The notes below the pieces were generated by a model that was given only the letters and a program-made list of their open reading frames with translations, did not search any database and was not told the origin of the DNA. Position numbers and translations under genes: made by a program. Of a stretch of DNA of 64,000 nt, positions 16,922 through 25,892 are shown piece by piece; the first letter of the stretch is position 1; the number at the start of each line of letters is the position of its first letter. This stretch comes from Ktedonobacter robiniae. GTDB taxonomy: Bacteria; Chloroflexota; Ktedonobacteria; Ktedonobacterales; Ktedonobacteraceae. The DNA is taken from assembly GCF_016587375.1 (NCBI RefSeq), contig NZ_BNJG01000001.1, positions 310,001-374,000 of the forward strand, given 5' to 3'.

Positions 16922-17162
16922 ATCAATGTTCTCCTATTTTCCTGTTTTTTTCCAATACATACTCGTATGTACGGCGTGGAACACACTTCTGTGTTGTGTC
17001 CACGCAATTATCTTGAAACAGAGGAGGTTCTGATTGCTTGCCGATTTTCGTTTCCTTCGCCGGTGCGGAAGAAAGGAGAATCGGGGGAAAGCTTTCTGCT
17101 CGCTCTGTCGTCCTTCATTAGTATGAAGAGGATGAAAAAATAGCATATGTTGGGGTATCAAC

Positions 17163-17630
17163 CTAACAGAATGAAAAAAAATCATGTGCCCATAAAAATG
17201 TCCCTATACCAGCGAGTTGAGCACATTGCTCATCGTTTGCAGTATCTCCAATCAACACAGCCTGTGCCAGATTGATCGTATGCGTTCGCGCCAGATCGAA
17301 AACCATTCCAGGTTGTGGCTTACGGCAAGGGCAGCCAGCGAGCGGATGGTGCATACAGATGCGATAGTCAGTAATCACCTGTCCAACCGCAGCATTGATC
17401 TGGTCAATAAAGCCTCGTGCTGTCGCTTCAGAGAGGTGCCCCAAAGCCACAGCTGCTTGATTGGTAATAACAAACACAGGTGTTCCGCATAGAGGCAAAA
17501 GATGATCTCTCACACCTGGCAATAGCGTGACCTTCCCCGTCTTAGAGCAGGCGATCTCATCCTGCTCAAGGGCAAGTAATGTGCCGCCCAGGTCGAAGAA
17601 GTAGGCGCTGTAGTGTGTCTCCATGGTCAT
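17163..17630 (-). CDS. HAD-IIIA family hydrolase with altered motif I
   Basis: 155 residues, similar to histidinol-phosphate / heptose-bisphosphate phosphatases of HAD subclass IIIA. Motif I reads F-F-D13-L-G15-G-T-L: the nucleophile Asp13 is present, but the second Asp (general acid/base) is Gly15. Motif II is in V-F-V-I-T-N-Q, the zinc-binding loop is seen as H-H-P-x-A-G-C-P-C-R-K-P-Q-P-G-M, and motif IV as I-G-D-T-A-N-D. The missing second Asp may lower phosphatase activity or favour another reaction. The ATG overlaps the stop of the decarboxylase gene (ATGA), so it is translationally coupled and likely acts in the same pathway. Confidence 0.85.
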   Translation of the reverse strand: MTMETHYSAYFFDLGGTLLALEQDEIACSKTGKVTLLPGVRDHLLPLCGTPVFVITNQAAVALGHLSEATARGFIDQINAAVGQVITDYRICMHHPLAGCPCRKPQPGMVFDLARTHTINLAQAVLIGDTANDEQCAQLAGIGTFLWAHDFFSFC

Positions 17631-19108
17631 TGCTCCTGCTTTCGGGAAAGCGCTGCTGCGTGCCGCACGCTCTCCAATAAGATCCTGAGATCATCCGGAG
17701 TTGTAGCATCGTGAAGGATGCAAGCACGTAACGCAAACTGGCCATGGAGGACAGTACTGGTGAGAAAGGCTTCTCCTGCCAATTGAAGCAGGGGAACCAG
17801 AGCACGGTTCATCTGCTCAATACCCTCCTCATCTCCTTTCAATTCCAAGGGAAGGTAACGGAAACAGACAATAGACAGCGTCACTGGAGCGAGAAGCTCA
17901 AAATCAGGAGCGGCATCAATCAATGATGCCAGATGCTGCGCAAGGGCATTGTGATGCTGGATACGCTGTACCAGACCCTGACGTCCCGTGGTTTGTAAGA
18001 CCATCCATACCTTCAGTGCGCGAAAACCGCGGGTTTGCTGGAAACCATACTCGGAGAACCAGGGGAGATTCGCAAAACCTTTGCCTTCTTCAAGCTGCAG
18101 ATAGGGAGGGACAAGGCTAAAGGTTTCACGAAGCAAGTGTTTATCTGAAACCAGGGCACAGCCACATTCGACGGGGACAGAGAGCCATTTGTGTGGATCG
18201 ATGGCGACCGACTGTGCACGCTCAATTCCATCAAACAGGGGCGCAACCTGCGGGTCCACTTTTCCGACCGCACCGTAGGCTCCATCCACATGCAACCAGA
18301 GTGACTCTTCTGCACACATATCTGCCAGGAGAGACAAAGGATCGATTGCCCCGGTATTGACTGTTCCTGCACTTGCCGCCACACAAAAAGGCTGCCGTCC
18401 CGCAGCTCGGTCCGCTTGAATGGCTGCCCGGAGTGCGGCCACATCCATCCGAAAGGTTGAATCGGTTGGAATCAAGTGCAAGGCGTTGCTACCGAGGCCA
18501 AGCATCTCAGCTGCTTTGCGAATGCATCCGTGCCCTTCTTCCGAGAGATAGAGGACCAAATCTGGATTCTGTGCTTGCAGCCCTCGTTCTCGCACGTTCC
18601 ATCCCGCTTCTTTCGCCGCCCAGAAGCGCGCTGCTGCCAGGCAGGTCAACGTTGCCATCGAGGCCCCGCTCACGAAAAGCCCCATACTTTTCTCTTGAGG
18701 AAAGTCGATCAATTCCATCAACCAGCGGATGACGCTATATTCCAGATAAGTGGCGGCATGATCTCCCCCTGCGCAACTGGGATTGAGGGCCGCCGCCAAG
18801 AATTCGGCGATAATGCCAGGCAGGGCAGGAGGCGAATTGACCCAGCCGAAAAAGCGAGGATGCCCATTGCCCATGGGATAGGTAAAAAGACGATCGCGAA
18901 TAATGGCCAACAGTTCTTCTGGCGGTATTCCCTCTTCAGATAAGTCCAGGGTGAGCAACTCCCGCCGCTCATCAGGAGTCATTGGGGCAAACACGGGGCG
19001 TTCGCGAACTGTTTCGAGGTAATCGGCGGCCATATCGACTGCCAGATGGCCGAGTCGGCGAAATGTGACCAGATCATCGACAAGAGGGGATGCGAAGGAA
19101 TCAGACAT
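17627..19108 (-). CDS. PLP-dependent group II (aromatic-L-amino-acid type) decarboxylase
   Basis: 493 residues, the usual length. The PLP-binding Lys is in V-A-I-D-P-H-K-W-L; other family landmarks are the N-terminal G-H-P-R-F-F-G-W-V, G-L-F-V-S-G-A-S-M-A-T, T-V-N-T-G-A-I-D-P and the H-V-D-G-A-Y-G strand. The family decarboxylates Trp, Phe, Tyr, Dopa or related amino acids to amines; the substrate cannot be told. It sits between an XRE-cupin regulator (12 bases upstream) and an overlapping HAD gene, forming a three-gene operon on the minus strand. Confidence 0.92.
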   Translation of the reverse strand: MSDSFASPLVDDLVTFRRLGHLAVDMAADYLETVRERPVFAPMTPDERRELLTLDLSEEGIPPEELLAIIRDRLFTYPMGNGHPRFFGWVNSPPALPGIIAEFLAAALNPSCAGGDHAATYLEYSVIRWLMELIDFPQEKSMGLFVSGASMATLTCLAAARFWAAKEAGWNVRERGLQAQNPDLVLYLSEEGHGCIRKAAEMLGLGSNALHLIPTDSTFRMDVAALRAAIQADRAAGRQPFCVAASAGTVNTGAIDPLSLLADMCAEESLWLHVDGAYGAVGKVDPQVAPLFDGIERAQSVAIDPHKWLSVPVECGCALVSDKHLLRETFSLVPPYLQLEEGKGFANLPWFSEYGFQQTRGFRALKVWMVLQTTGRQGLVQRIQHHNALAQHLASLIDAAPDFELLAPVTLSIVCFRYLPLELKGDEEGIEQMNRALVPLLQLAGEAFLTSTVLHGQFALRACILHDATTPDDLRILLESVRHAAALSRKQEQ

Positions 19109-19120
19109 ACATTGAACTCG

Positions 19121-19732
19121 CTATCTATGATGAACATGTGGAACGGGAGAGGGTGGAATCTCCATCACAAGGTAATAGGTGCAGGGCTTTTCCCCTGGAT
19201 TGGCAAAAGCGTGCTGGCAGTCGCCAGCATAATAGATACTATCTCCCGCCTGGAGCAGATGGACAGTGTCGTTCAAGGTCAGTTGCAAGGTTCCTTCTTC
19301 GACAGCGATATATTCGCGTGAACCAGTGCCGTGAGGAAGAAAGACTCCCGCATCGACTCCAGGCAAGATGGTGGTACGCATAAACTCAAACTCGATTCCA
19401 GGCAAAACGGGAGAGAGAATGCGCCGCTCCCAACCTGACGGGTCTTGTACAACCTCTTGCTCTCTATGACGCAGAACAATCACCTTTGCGTGTTGTTCTT
19501 CTTCAAGAAGCCGAGCGAGACTGGTTCCCAAGGCTGTTGCAATAGAATCAAGCACGAGGATGGATGGCACTTTTTTGCCGCGCTCAATATCGGAGAGCAT
19601 ACTACTGCTGACTCCAGATTGTGAAGAAAGGACCTCAAGAGAGAGATGCCGACTGAGTCGTTCCGCACGAATACGCGCTCCTAAGTCAGTCAGATCAAGT
19701 CCACTCGCCAAACGTGGCATTGGTACGTCCAT
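19121..19732 (-). CDS. XRE-family transcriptional regulator with C-terminal cupin domain
   Basis: 203 residues. HTH_3 domain at about 15-70 (L-S-L-E-V-L-S-S-Q-S-G-V-S-S-S-M-L-S-D-I-E-R-G-K-K-V-P-S) and a cupin fold at about 110-195 (H-G-T-G-S-R-E-Y-I-A-V-E-E-G, G-D-S-I-Y-Y-A-G-D-C-Q-H-A-F-A-N-P-G). The cupin probably senses a small ligand. Start at the ATG with a near-perfect GGAGGTGA seven bases upstream. Located at the head of the decarboxylase/HAD operon and preceded by a palindromic site placed in its own promoter, so it is likely autoregulatory. Confidence 0.92.
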   Translation of the reverse strand: MDVPMPRLASGLDLTDLGARIRAERLSRHLSLEVLSSQSGVSSSMLSDIERGKKVPSILVLDSIATALGTSLARLLEEEQHAKVIVLRHREQEVVQDPSGWERRILSPVLPGIEFEFMRTTILPGVDAGVFLPHGTGSREYIAVEEGTLQLTLNDTVHLLQAGDSIYYAGDCQHAFANPGEKPCTYYLVMEIPPSPVPHVHHR

Positions 19733-19755
19733 AACAAAATCACCTCCATAGAGAA

Positions 19756-19784
19756 ATTATATCCTCTATAGAGGATTTCAACAA
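19756..19784 (-). promoter_or_regulatory. Promoter with a palindromic operator in the spacer, for the XRE-cupin operon
   Basis: In the minus direction: TTGTTG (19784-19779), 17-base spacer, TATAAT (19761-19756). The spacer is almost entirely the perfect 16-base palindrome ATCCTCTATAGAGGAT (19761-19776). An XRE dimer bound there would sit between -35 and -10 and block the promoter. Confidence 0.7.
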
Positions 19785-20059
19785 GAGCGAAGGCATGCTC
19801 ACTATTCCCTTTTTCTCAAATAACTCATGGATGTGGCTCTGTATGCCCTCTATGTCATGGGGCGGAGTGATAGCCGCTGACGCCTGTCACCGAATATGAG
19901 TTTCGGAGTGCATGAAAAATGCTCCTAGAACCATGTCTACAGAGTGTAGAATAGCTTTACAACTGTCTCTTCTCCGAGTATGCTAAAGTTAGTAACACAC
20001 GTCAAGAAGTAAAACATGCCGTATTCTCCTCAACACATGGCTCAATATCTGCTCGCGCT

Positions 20060-20176
20060 CCAGAGAACACCTCGCAACGAACCTTAGATTCAGGTCTTCC
20101 CATCGCATGGGTGACTGGGGATGCGGTATATGGAAGCGCACAGCCGCCGTGGGCTAACCTGGAGGCTCTGAAATAG
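20060..20176 (+). pseudogene. Fragment of an IS701-type transposase
   Basis: One frame of this stretch reads Q-R-T-L-D-S-G-L-P-I-A-W-V-T-G-D-A-V-Y-G-S and ends W-A-N-L-E-A-L-K-stop. W-V-T-G-D-x-V-Y-G is the region around the second catalytic Asp of IS701-family DDE transposases. No start, first or third acidic residue, or terminal inverted repeats are visible nearby, so it is a degraded internal fragment. It lies in the roughly 650-base gap between the XRE-cupin and MalT-like genes. Confidence 0.55.
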
Positions 20177-20312
20177 CAAACGTTGAACGTGTCATCACAG
20201 AAGACGCAGGGAAAAGACGTTCGGGCAAGGATATGCCCTCAATGCCGATCTTCGTCAAGCTGTCGATCAAGTGCGCGATAGAGCACGCAAAGGCCTTTTA
20301 TATTCTCTATAT

Positions 20313-20349
20313 TTGCTGGGTAATTTTTGGGTAATATAATATTACCCAG
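20313..20349 (+). promoter_or_regulatory. Palindromic operator/promoter of the MalT-like regulator
   Basis: A perfect 21-base palindrome (10-base arms TGGGTAATAT/ATATTACCCA around one A; 20328-20348) contains a TATAAT -10 box at 20335-20340. A second CTGGGTAAT half-site at 20316-20324 pairs with ATTACCCAG at 20341-20349. A weak TTGCTG (20313-20318) gives a 16-base spacer. Three half-sites next to the start of a regulator gene suggest cooperative autoregulation or control by another dimer. Confidence 0.6.
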
Positions 20350-20380
20350 TTAGTTGATAGCTTGACGGAGGTGAGTTTGT

Positions 20381-23300
20381 ATGCCGCGTCGCTTGATGGC
20401 ACGTGTTATCGATAACCAGCTAACGTTGCCTTCATCATTGACATATATGCATGCAACACTTGAGGTTAACTCTTCTGCCTGGTTTACCTGGCTACAAGCT
20501 GAAGAGACGCATGCTTTTGCGTATCAGACCGCTCACGGGTCCTTTACAGCCAGGCGAGAGTTCCGCCAGGGCAATGGTTACTGGTATGCCTACCGCTCCC
20601 GCAACGCAAAATTGCATAAAGTGTATCTGGGTAAATCGGAGGAACTTACCCAACAGCGCTTAAGTGATGTCCTTAAAAAACTTTTAGAGCGCTCTGTTGG
20701 CATAAAAGATATTCTTCATAAAAATGATACACGGCTAGAGCAATTACATGCTTCTCTTCTTCTGGCGAAAGTAGACATACCTGCGGTTCCCGGTAACCTG
20801 GTTACACGTCCGCGTGTCATGCATATATTGCAGCGCGCGCTGGTATATCCAGTGACGATGGTGTGTGCGCCAGCTGGCTTCGGTAAGACAACACTGTTGA
20901 GTGAATGGGGTAACCGTAACAGGAGTTCAGTGGCATGGCTCTCTCTCGATAAAGAGGATAATGATCCACTCCGCTTCCTCGTGTATGTTGTCAAGGCGCT
21001 ACAACAACTCTGTCCTGGAGTTGGCCAACAAGTACTGGCAGCTCTATCCATTTCATCCACATGTTCATTGACACATAGCTTGTATACGGTAATAAACGAT
21101 CTGGCAGCCAGAACTTCCTCTGCCACCCTTATCTTTGATGACTACCAGGCTATTGATTATGAAGTTATTCACACCACTATTCAGACAGTCGCTGAACATC
21201 TCCCTCCACATATCCACTTTATACTTGCCTGTCGTAGCGTGCCCGCCCTACCGCTGGCACGATTGCGAGCAAATAATAAATTGGCAGATATAGATGTTAC
21301 GACACTTCGTTTTACTCATGAAGAGGTAGACACGCTTTTTAACGTTGGGATGAAGCTACGACTTACTGCGGAGGAACGAGAAATACTATTTCAGCGTACC
21401 GAGGGATGGGTTGCAGGTCTGCGCTTGTTTGGCTTGGCAATGCTAAATAGATCAGGCTCCTCTTTTGCTGTTTCTTTGGCGACGGGCAATCGCTACGTTA
21501 TAGCATACTTGCTTGAGGAGATATTCGATCACCTTCCCGTACAGATACGGACTTTTCTCTTACACACCTCTATTCTTGAGCGTTTAAATGGATCGCTGTG
21601 CAGGGCGGTCACAGAACAGGAGAATGCAGCGGCGTTATTAGAGTGGCTGATACAGGCAAATTTCTTTATTTCCCCCTGTGCGGAGGCAGGAAATGACTAT
21701 CTCTATCATACCCTTTTTGCGGAAGCCCTGCGTCATAGGCTAGAGCTTGCTCATCCAGAACTCATACCTGTCCTCCATGTCCGCGCCAGTCGCTGGTTTG
21801 AGACTCATCACGCTCTCGATAAAGCCATCAACCATGCCCTGGAGGCACAAGATCACGAGTGCTCTCTGGCGCTCATCGAGCAAGTGGCACAGGAGTTTCT
21901 GGCAAAAGGTGAGATTGCCTGCCTACAGCGCTGGCTTGATGCATTACCAATTAAAGCGCTTTACACGCGACCCCGCCTTTGTATGGCGGCAGCCTGGATA
22001 CAACTATTGACAACTCAGACAGGTTGCCATTCCTGGCTCGATGCGGCAGAACAGGCCATTAACCAGCAAACAGAGACGCTCCTTCCGACTGTCGCGCAGG
22101 CAATGACAAATGAAGTACAAACATTACGAGCTATTATGGTCATTGCCTGCAATGAATTTACGCGTGCTATTGAGATGTGCAGCCACATCCTCTCTCATCT
22201 GCCCGGAGAAAGGTTGTTTGAGCGAGGCCTGGCATTGTTCGTATTAGGGACGGCACATTTGCGAGGGGCCGATGTGCATATCGCGGTGCAAGCTCTTTCA
22301 GAGGCGAGTAGCCACATTCAGGCCTTAGGACATGATCTGTTGACGCAGTATATCATGGTCATCCAGGTAGAACTATATCGCATGCAAGGTTATCTCCTTC
22401 AAGCAACCAGACTTTGCCAGCAAATTATTAAGCATTCCCCACAGCAAGATGGGCAGCCTTTTCCAATGGTAGGTATTGCCCAGATATGGCTAGGTGACAT
22501 TTTCCTGGAATGGAACGACCTGGAGCAGGCGAAACATCATTTACTGCTGGGATGGCAGATAGGGGAGCAAATCCATAGCAGACATATTACCGTGCACAGT
22601 GCTTTGAAGCTGGTTCACGTGGCGCAGGCACAGGGGGATATAGAGGAGGCAGAGCACTGGTTGCGCCAGGCAGAAGCGCTTGCCCAAAGAGCAAATATTA
22701 TTGAAGAGATCGAAGAGGTAGCTGCTGTACGCGCCTGGCTTGCGCTACGTCATAATCGCTTACGCGAAGCGCTGTTATGGGTACAGGAACGTAACTTCTT
22801 CTGCGATGAAATATTTCATCGACAAGAGCAAGAGTATCTTATGCTTATCCGAGTAATGCTGGCAGCCGAGCAAAATACGATGAACGGGCAATACATACAG
22901 CAGGCTCATGCGGCGCTCATGTATCTCTATCGTTCGGCAGAGCAGGCAGGGCGGGTTCGCTCTCTTATAGATATTCTGATTTTACAATCTATAGCATTTT
23001 ATATACAACAACAGATAGAAGATGCTCTGGCAACACTCACGCAAGCAATGCATCTCGCTGAACAGGGAAGACACATCTATCCTTTTGTGAGTGAGGGTGA
23101 GGTGGTCGAAAAGCTGTTGCGCCAACTCCTGGAACGACAACGTACACATAAATTCGGCGAGCAGCAGGTGAATCTGGCATATCTACGCACACTTATAGCC
23201 GCTTTTGAACAGCCTACCCTGAGGATCCAATTTGTGCCTTCTGTAGATGAACAACCTCTGTTCATCCCGCTGAGCTGGCGCGAACGCGAGGTGTTGTACT

Positions 23301-23455
23301 TAATGGCTGCCGGGCGCAAGAACCAGGAGATTGCTAGAGAGCTGTTCGTCGTCACCGGGACGGTAAAGGCTCATATCAACAATATTTATCGTAAGTTGAA
23401 TGTGAACAGCCGAGTGCAGGCTATAGCACGTGCCAAAAAGCTACACCTACTGTAA
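20381..23455 (+). CDS. MalT-like LuxR family ATP-binding transcriptional regulator
   Basis: 1024 residues. Domains in order: an N-terminal segment (about 45-100) with R-E-F-R-Q-G-N-G-Y-W-Y-A-Y-R and K-V-Y-L-G-K-S-E-E-L-T, a module of unknown role that looks like a small DNA-binding or recombinase-arm domain; a STAND NTPase with Walker A A-P-A-G-F-G-K169-T-T and Walker B-like L-I-F-D-D-Y; long TPR-like helical repeats (about 480-900); and a C-terminal LuxR HTH (964-1024). In MalT, ATP plus an inducer drives oligomerisation on DNA. GGAGGTGA lies 7 bases before the ATG. Downstream serine hydrolases and the peptide-uptake genes are possible targets, but this is only positional. Confidence 0.92.
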   Translation: MPRRLMARVIDNQLTLPSSLTYMHATLEVNSSAWFTWLQAEETHAFAYQTAHGSFTARREFRQGNGYWYAYRSRNAKLHKVYLGKSEELTQQRLSDVLKKLLERSVGIKDILHKNDTRLEQLHASLLLAKVDIPAVPGNLVTRPRVMHILQRALVYPVTMVCAPAGFGKTTLLSEWGNRNRSSVAWLSLDKEDNDPLRFLVYVVKALQQLCPGVGQQVLAALSISSTCSLTHSLYTVINDLAARTSSATLIFDDYQAIDYEVIHTTIQTVAEHLPPHIHFILACRSVPALPLARLRANNKLADIDVTTLRFTHEEVDTLFNVGMKLRLTAEEREILFQRTEGWVAGLRLFGLAMLNRSGSSFAVSLATGNRYVIAYLLEEIFDHLPVQIRTFLLHTSILERLNGSLCRAVTEQENAAALLEWLIQANFFISPCAEAGNDYLYHTLFAEALRHRLELAHPELIPVLHVRASRWFETHHALDKAINHALEAQDHECSLALIEQVAQEFLAKGEIACLQRWLDALPIKALYTRPRLCMAAAWIQLLTTQTGCHSWLDAAEQAINQQTETLLPTVAQAMTNEVQTLRAIMVIACNEFTRAIEMCSHILSHLPGERLFERGLALFVLGTAHLRGADVHIAVQALSEASSHIQALGHDLLTQYIMVIQVELYRMQGYLLQATRLCQQIIKHSPQQDGQPFPMVGIAQIWLGDIFLEWNDLEQAKHHLLLGWQIGEQIHSRHITVHSALKLVHVAQAQGDIEEAEHWLRQAEALAQRANIIEEIEEVAAVRAWLALRHNRLREALLWVQERNFFCDEIFHRQEQEYLMLIRVMLAAEQNTMNGQYIQQAHAALMYLYRSAEQAGRVRSLIDILILQSIAFYIQQQIEDALATLTQAMHLAEQGRHIYPFVSEGEVVEKLLRQLLERQRTHKFGEQQVNLAYLRTLIAAFEQPTLRIQFVPSVDEQPLFIPLSWREREVLYLMAAGRKNQEIARELFVVTGTVKAHINNIYRKLNVNSRVQAIARAKKLHLL

Positions 23456-23577
23456 AAATATACCTTTCACTTTTACCCTTTGGTAGATGTCTCTTACCAG
23501 ACCGCTTGAGTATACTTCCTCTCATACACATTGGTGCGGCGTCTACTGGATTCGTGAAAGTTGAAAGGAAGAGTGTT

Positions 23578-23944
23578 ATGCGTGACTCGGCTGCAATATC
23601 TCCTTCAAATTCTGATCTGCAAGGCTTAGAAGACGTCATAGACCAGACGAGAGATGAGTGGGATATCCCAGGTCTGGCAACAGCCGTGATCAAGGATGGC
23701 CAGGTGAGATTATCGCAGGGGTTTGGCAAGCGTTCTGTCTCAGGTAATCTCGACACTCGATTCAGAGTACACATTCCAGCACCTACATTATGATATCTTT
23801 CTTGTCTCATCAGAGCGTTTCCAACTTCATATGAAAGGCTCCTTTGCCACTGGCCTGGATGGCAATATCGAAAGTTTCTCCTTGCCTATCGAGCCAGGGT
23901 TCAAGCCGCTCGTCTTCACGCGAGTAGCAGATAAAAGCTTGTGA
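23578..23944 (+). pseudogene. Internal-deletion remnant of a serine hydrolase (class C beta-lactamase family)
   Basis: The ATG at 23578 opens about 60 codons closely matching the N-terminus of the next two genes (D-L-Q-G-L-E, then I-P-G-L-A-T-A-V-I-K-D-G-Q-V, Q-G-F-G-K-R-S). At about 23750-23760 the sequence jumps, in another frame, to the C-terminal domain of the same family (E-Y-T-F-Q-H-L-H-Y-D-I-F-L-V to V-F-T-R-V-A-D). The central 350 or so residues, including S-x-x-K and Y-x-N, are gone. This is a clear deletion pseudogene next to its paralogues. Confidence 0.88.
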
Positions 23945-23979
23945 GAGAAAAGTGTTTTAGAGAAAGAGGAAGCGATATA

Positions 23980-25727
23980 ATGACGAATACATCTGCATCT
24001 GTTACCGACACAGCATTGCAAGGATTACCCGAAGTTATTGAAGCGATCAGAGATGAGTGGAACGTTCCAGGTCTGGCAACAGCCGTGGTCAAGGATGGTC
24101 AAGTGATCCTTTCCCAGGGCTTTGGCAAGCGTTCTATCGTGGGTAATCTCGACGCTACTGATCAGACCCTCTTCGCTATCGGTTCCAGTTCCAAGGCCTT
24201 TACAGCGATGGCGATTGCGATGCTCGTTGATGAGGGCCTGGTCAATTGGGATACTCCCATCAAGCATTACTTGCCAACATTCAAACTCTATGACCCTATA
24301 GCGACCGAGCAAACCACAGTGATTGACCTGCTCGCCCATCGTACCGGCCTGCCACGCTATGACCTGGGGTGGTACAACGCTTCCCTTTCACGCAAAGACC
24401 TGTTCGAGCGCCTCCAATACCTGGAACCCAACAAGAAGTTCCGCGAGGTGTGGCAATACCAGAACCTGATGTACATGACAGCGGGCTACCTGATCGAAGC
24501 CCTGACAGGGCAGACCTGGGAGGAGTTTGTTCAGCAACGTATTTTCACGCCTCTGGGGATGACTACTAGCAACTTTACACCTAAAGACTCACAGCAGACC
24601 TCCGACTTCGCTCTCCCCTACCGGGAAGTCAAAGAGGAAGTGCAACAGATGGAGTTCTACGACCGTTTTCAGGCGGTAGGACCTGCTGGTTCGATCAACT
24701 CCAGTGTGCAGGAGATGTGTAAGTGGCTACAATGTCTCCTCAACAAGGGCAAATATGGCGAGACCTCCCTTGTTTCAGAGGCACAGTTCGCGCAACTTAT
24801 AGCTCCTCATATGGTCATTCCCCCGAGCAACCGGCGTTTAAGAAACAACTGGAAACCTTTTATTACAATTATGGCCTGGGTTGGGGCCTGACGTCCTATA
24901 GAGGGCACACGCTTGTTGAACATGGTGGCAATATCGACGGCTTTAGTACCCTGGTAAGCTTCCTGCCCGATGACAATATCGGCCTTGTTACATTGACAAA
25001 CCTTGATAGCAACCTCGCGACACAATCTGTGAACTATACGCTATGTGACCATTTACTTGGATTGGAAGAGCGCCCCTGGAGCACACGCAACAAACAATTC
25101 TTTCAAGGCCTAAAAAAGCAGGCAGAGAAGGCTAAGGAGAATAGCCTGGATACCCGTGTACCAGATGCGCCACTTTCGCACCCCCTCAAGGACTACACGG
25201 GCAGTTTTGAGCACCCCGGTCTTGGAGTATTTACTATCACCCAGGATGACGAGACGCTGAAGGGCACGTATAACGATACCGATTTCACATTCCAGCACTT
25301 GCACTACGATATCTTTCTTGTCACGGCAGAGCGTTTCGAGGTCCATATCAAAGGGTCTTTCGTTACGAATCTTGATGGCGATATCGAAAGCTTCTCTTTG
25401 CCTATCGAGCCAGACGCTAAGCCTATTGCCTTTATGCGGGTAGCGGGAAAACATCTGCAAGAGAAAAACATCCTGGAGCAATTCTGTGGCGCATATGAGG
25501 TCATGGACCAGACCGCTACGGTCGCCTTCAAGGGTGAACATATCCTCTCTCTAACGCTGCCAGGCCAACCCACATACGAACTAGAGCCGTATAAGGAAGA
25601 TTCCTTCCGTGTACAGGGACTGAGTGGCTACAGCGTTGCATTCCAGCGCGATGAGGCAGGAGTGGTAACGCAGGCCCTACTCAAGCAGCCCTTCGGGACC
25701 CTGATAGCCACGAAAAAAGCAGAGTAG
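23980..25727 (+). pseudogene. Frameshifted serine hydrolase (class C beta-lactamase family) with DUF3471-like tail
   Basis: Frame 1 from the ATG at 23980 (GAGGAAG upstream) encodes the N-terminal catalytic part with S69-S-S-K72 and Y-Q-N; from about 24825 the rest continues in another frame with the H-G-G motif (V-E-H-G-G-N), a DUF3471-like domain and an extra C-terminal beta domain. One missing base in the C-run at 24820-24824 (five C; six would restore I-P-P-E-Q-P-A-F) explains the shift. It may be a true pseudogene or a sequencing error, since both halves are otherwise well conserved. The intact enzyme would be a serine hydrolase (D-Ala carboxypeptidase, esterase or peptidase-like), not necessarily a beta-lactamase. 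No signal peptide is seen. Confidence 0.82.
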
Positions 25728-25892
25728 CAGTAGCAAATTGTCTATGTATTGCTATATGAAATGCACATAGGTTAAGGAACGACTCAGGTTCCATCTTCCC
25801 AAGAAGTTCTCAACATCATTACCAGGCCGCTTCATAGCAGATGGCGACCTGAGTCGTTATTGAAGCGAGTTTTACAGGAGGGCAGAGACGTA

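Noticed and set aside
23580..25730. Serine hydrolases considered as true beta-lactamases
   Set aside because: They lack a signal peptide and have H-G-G/H-S-G instead of K-T-G; the family includes many peptidases and esterases, so resistance is not claimed.
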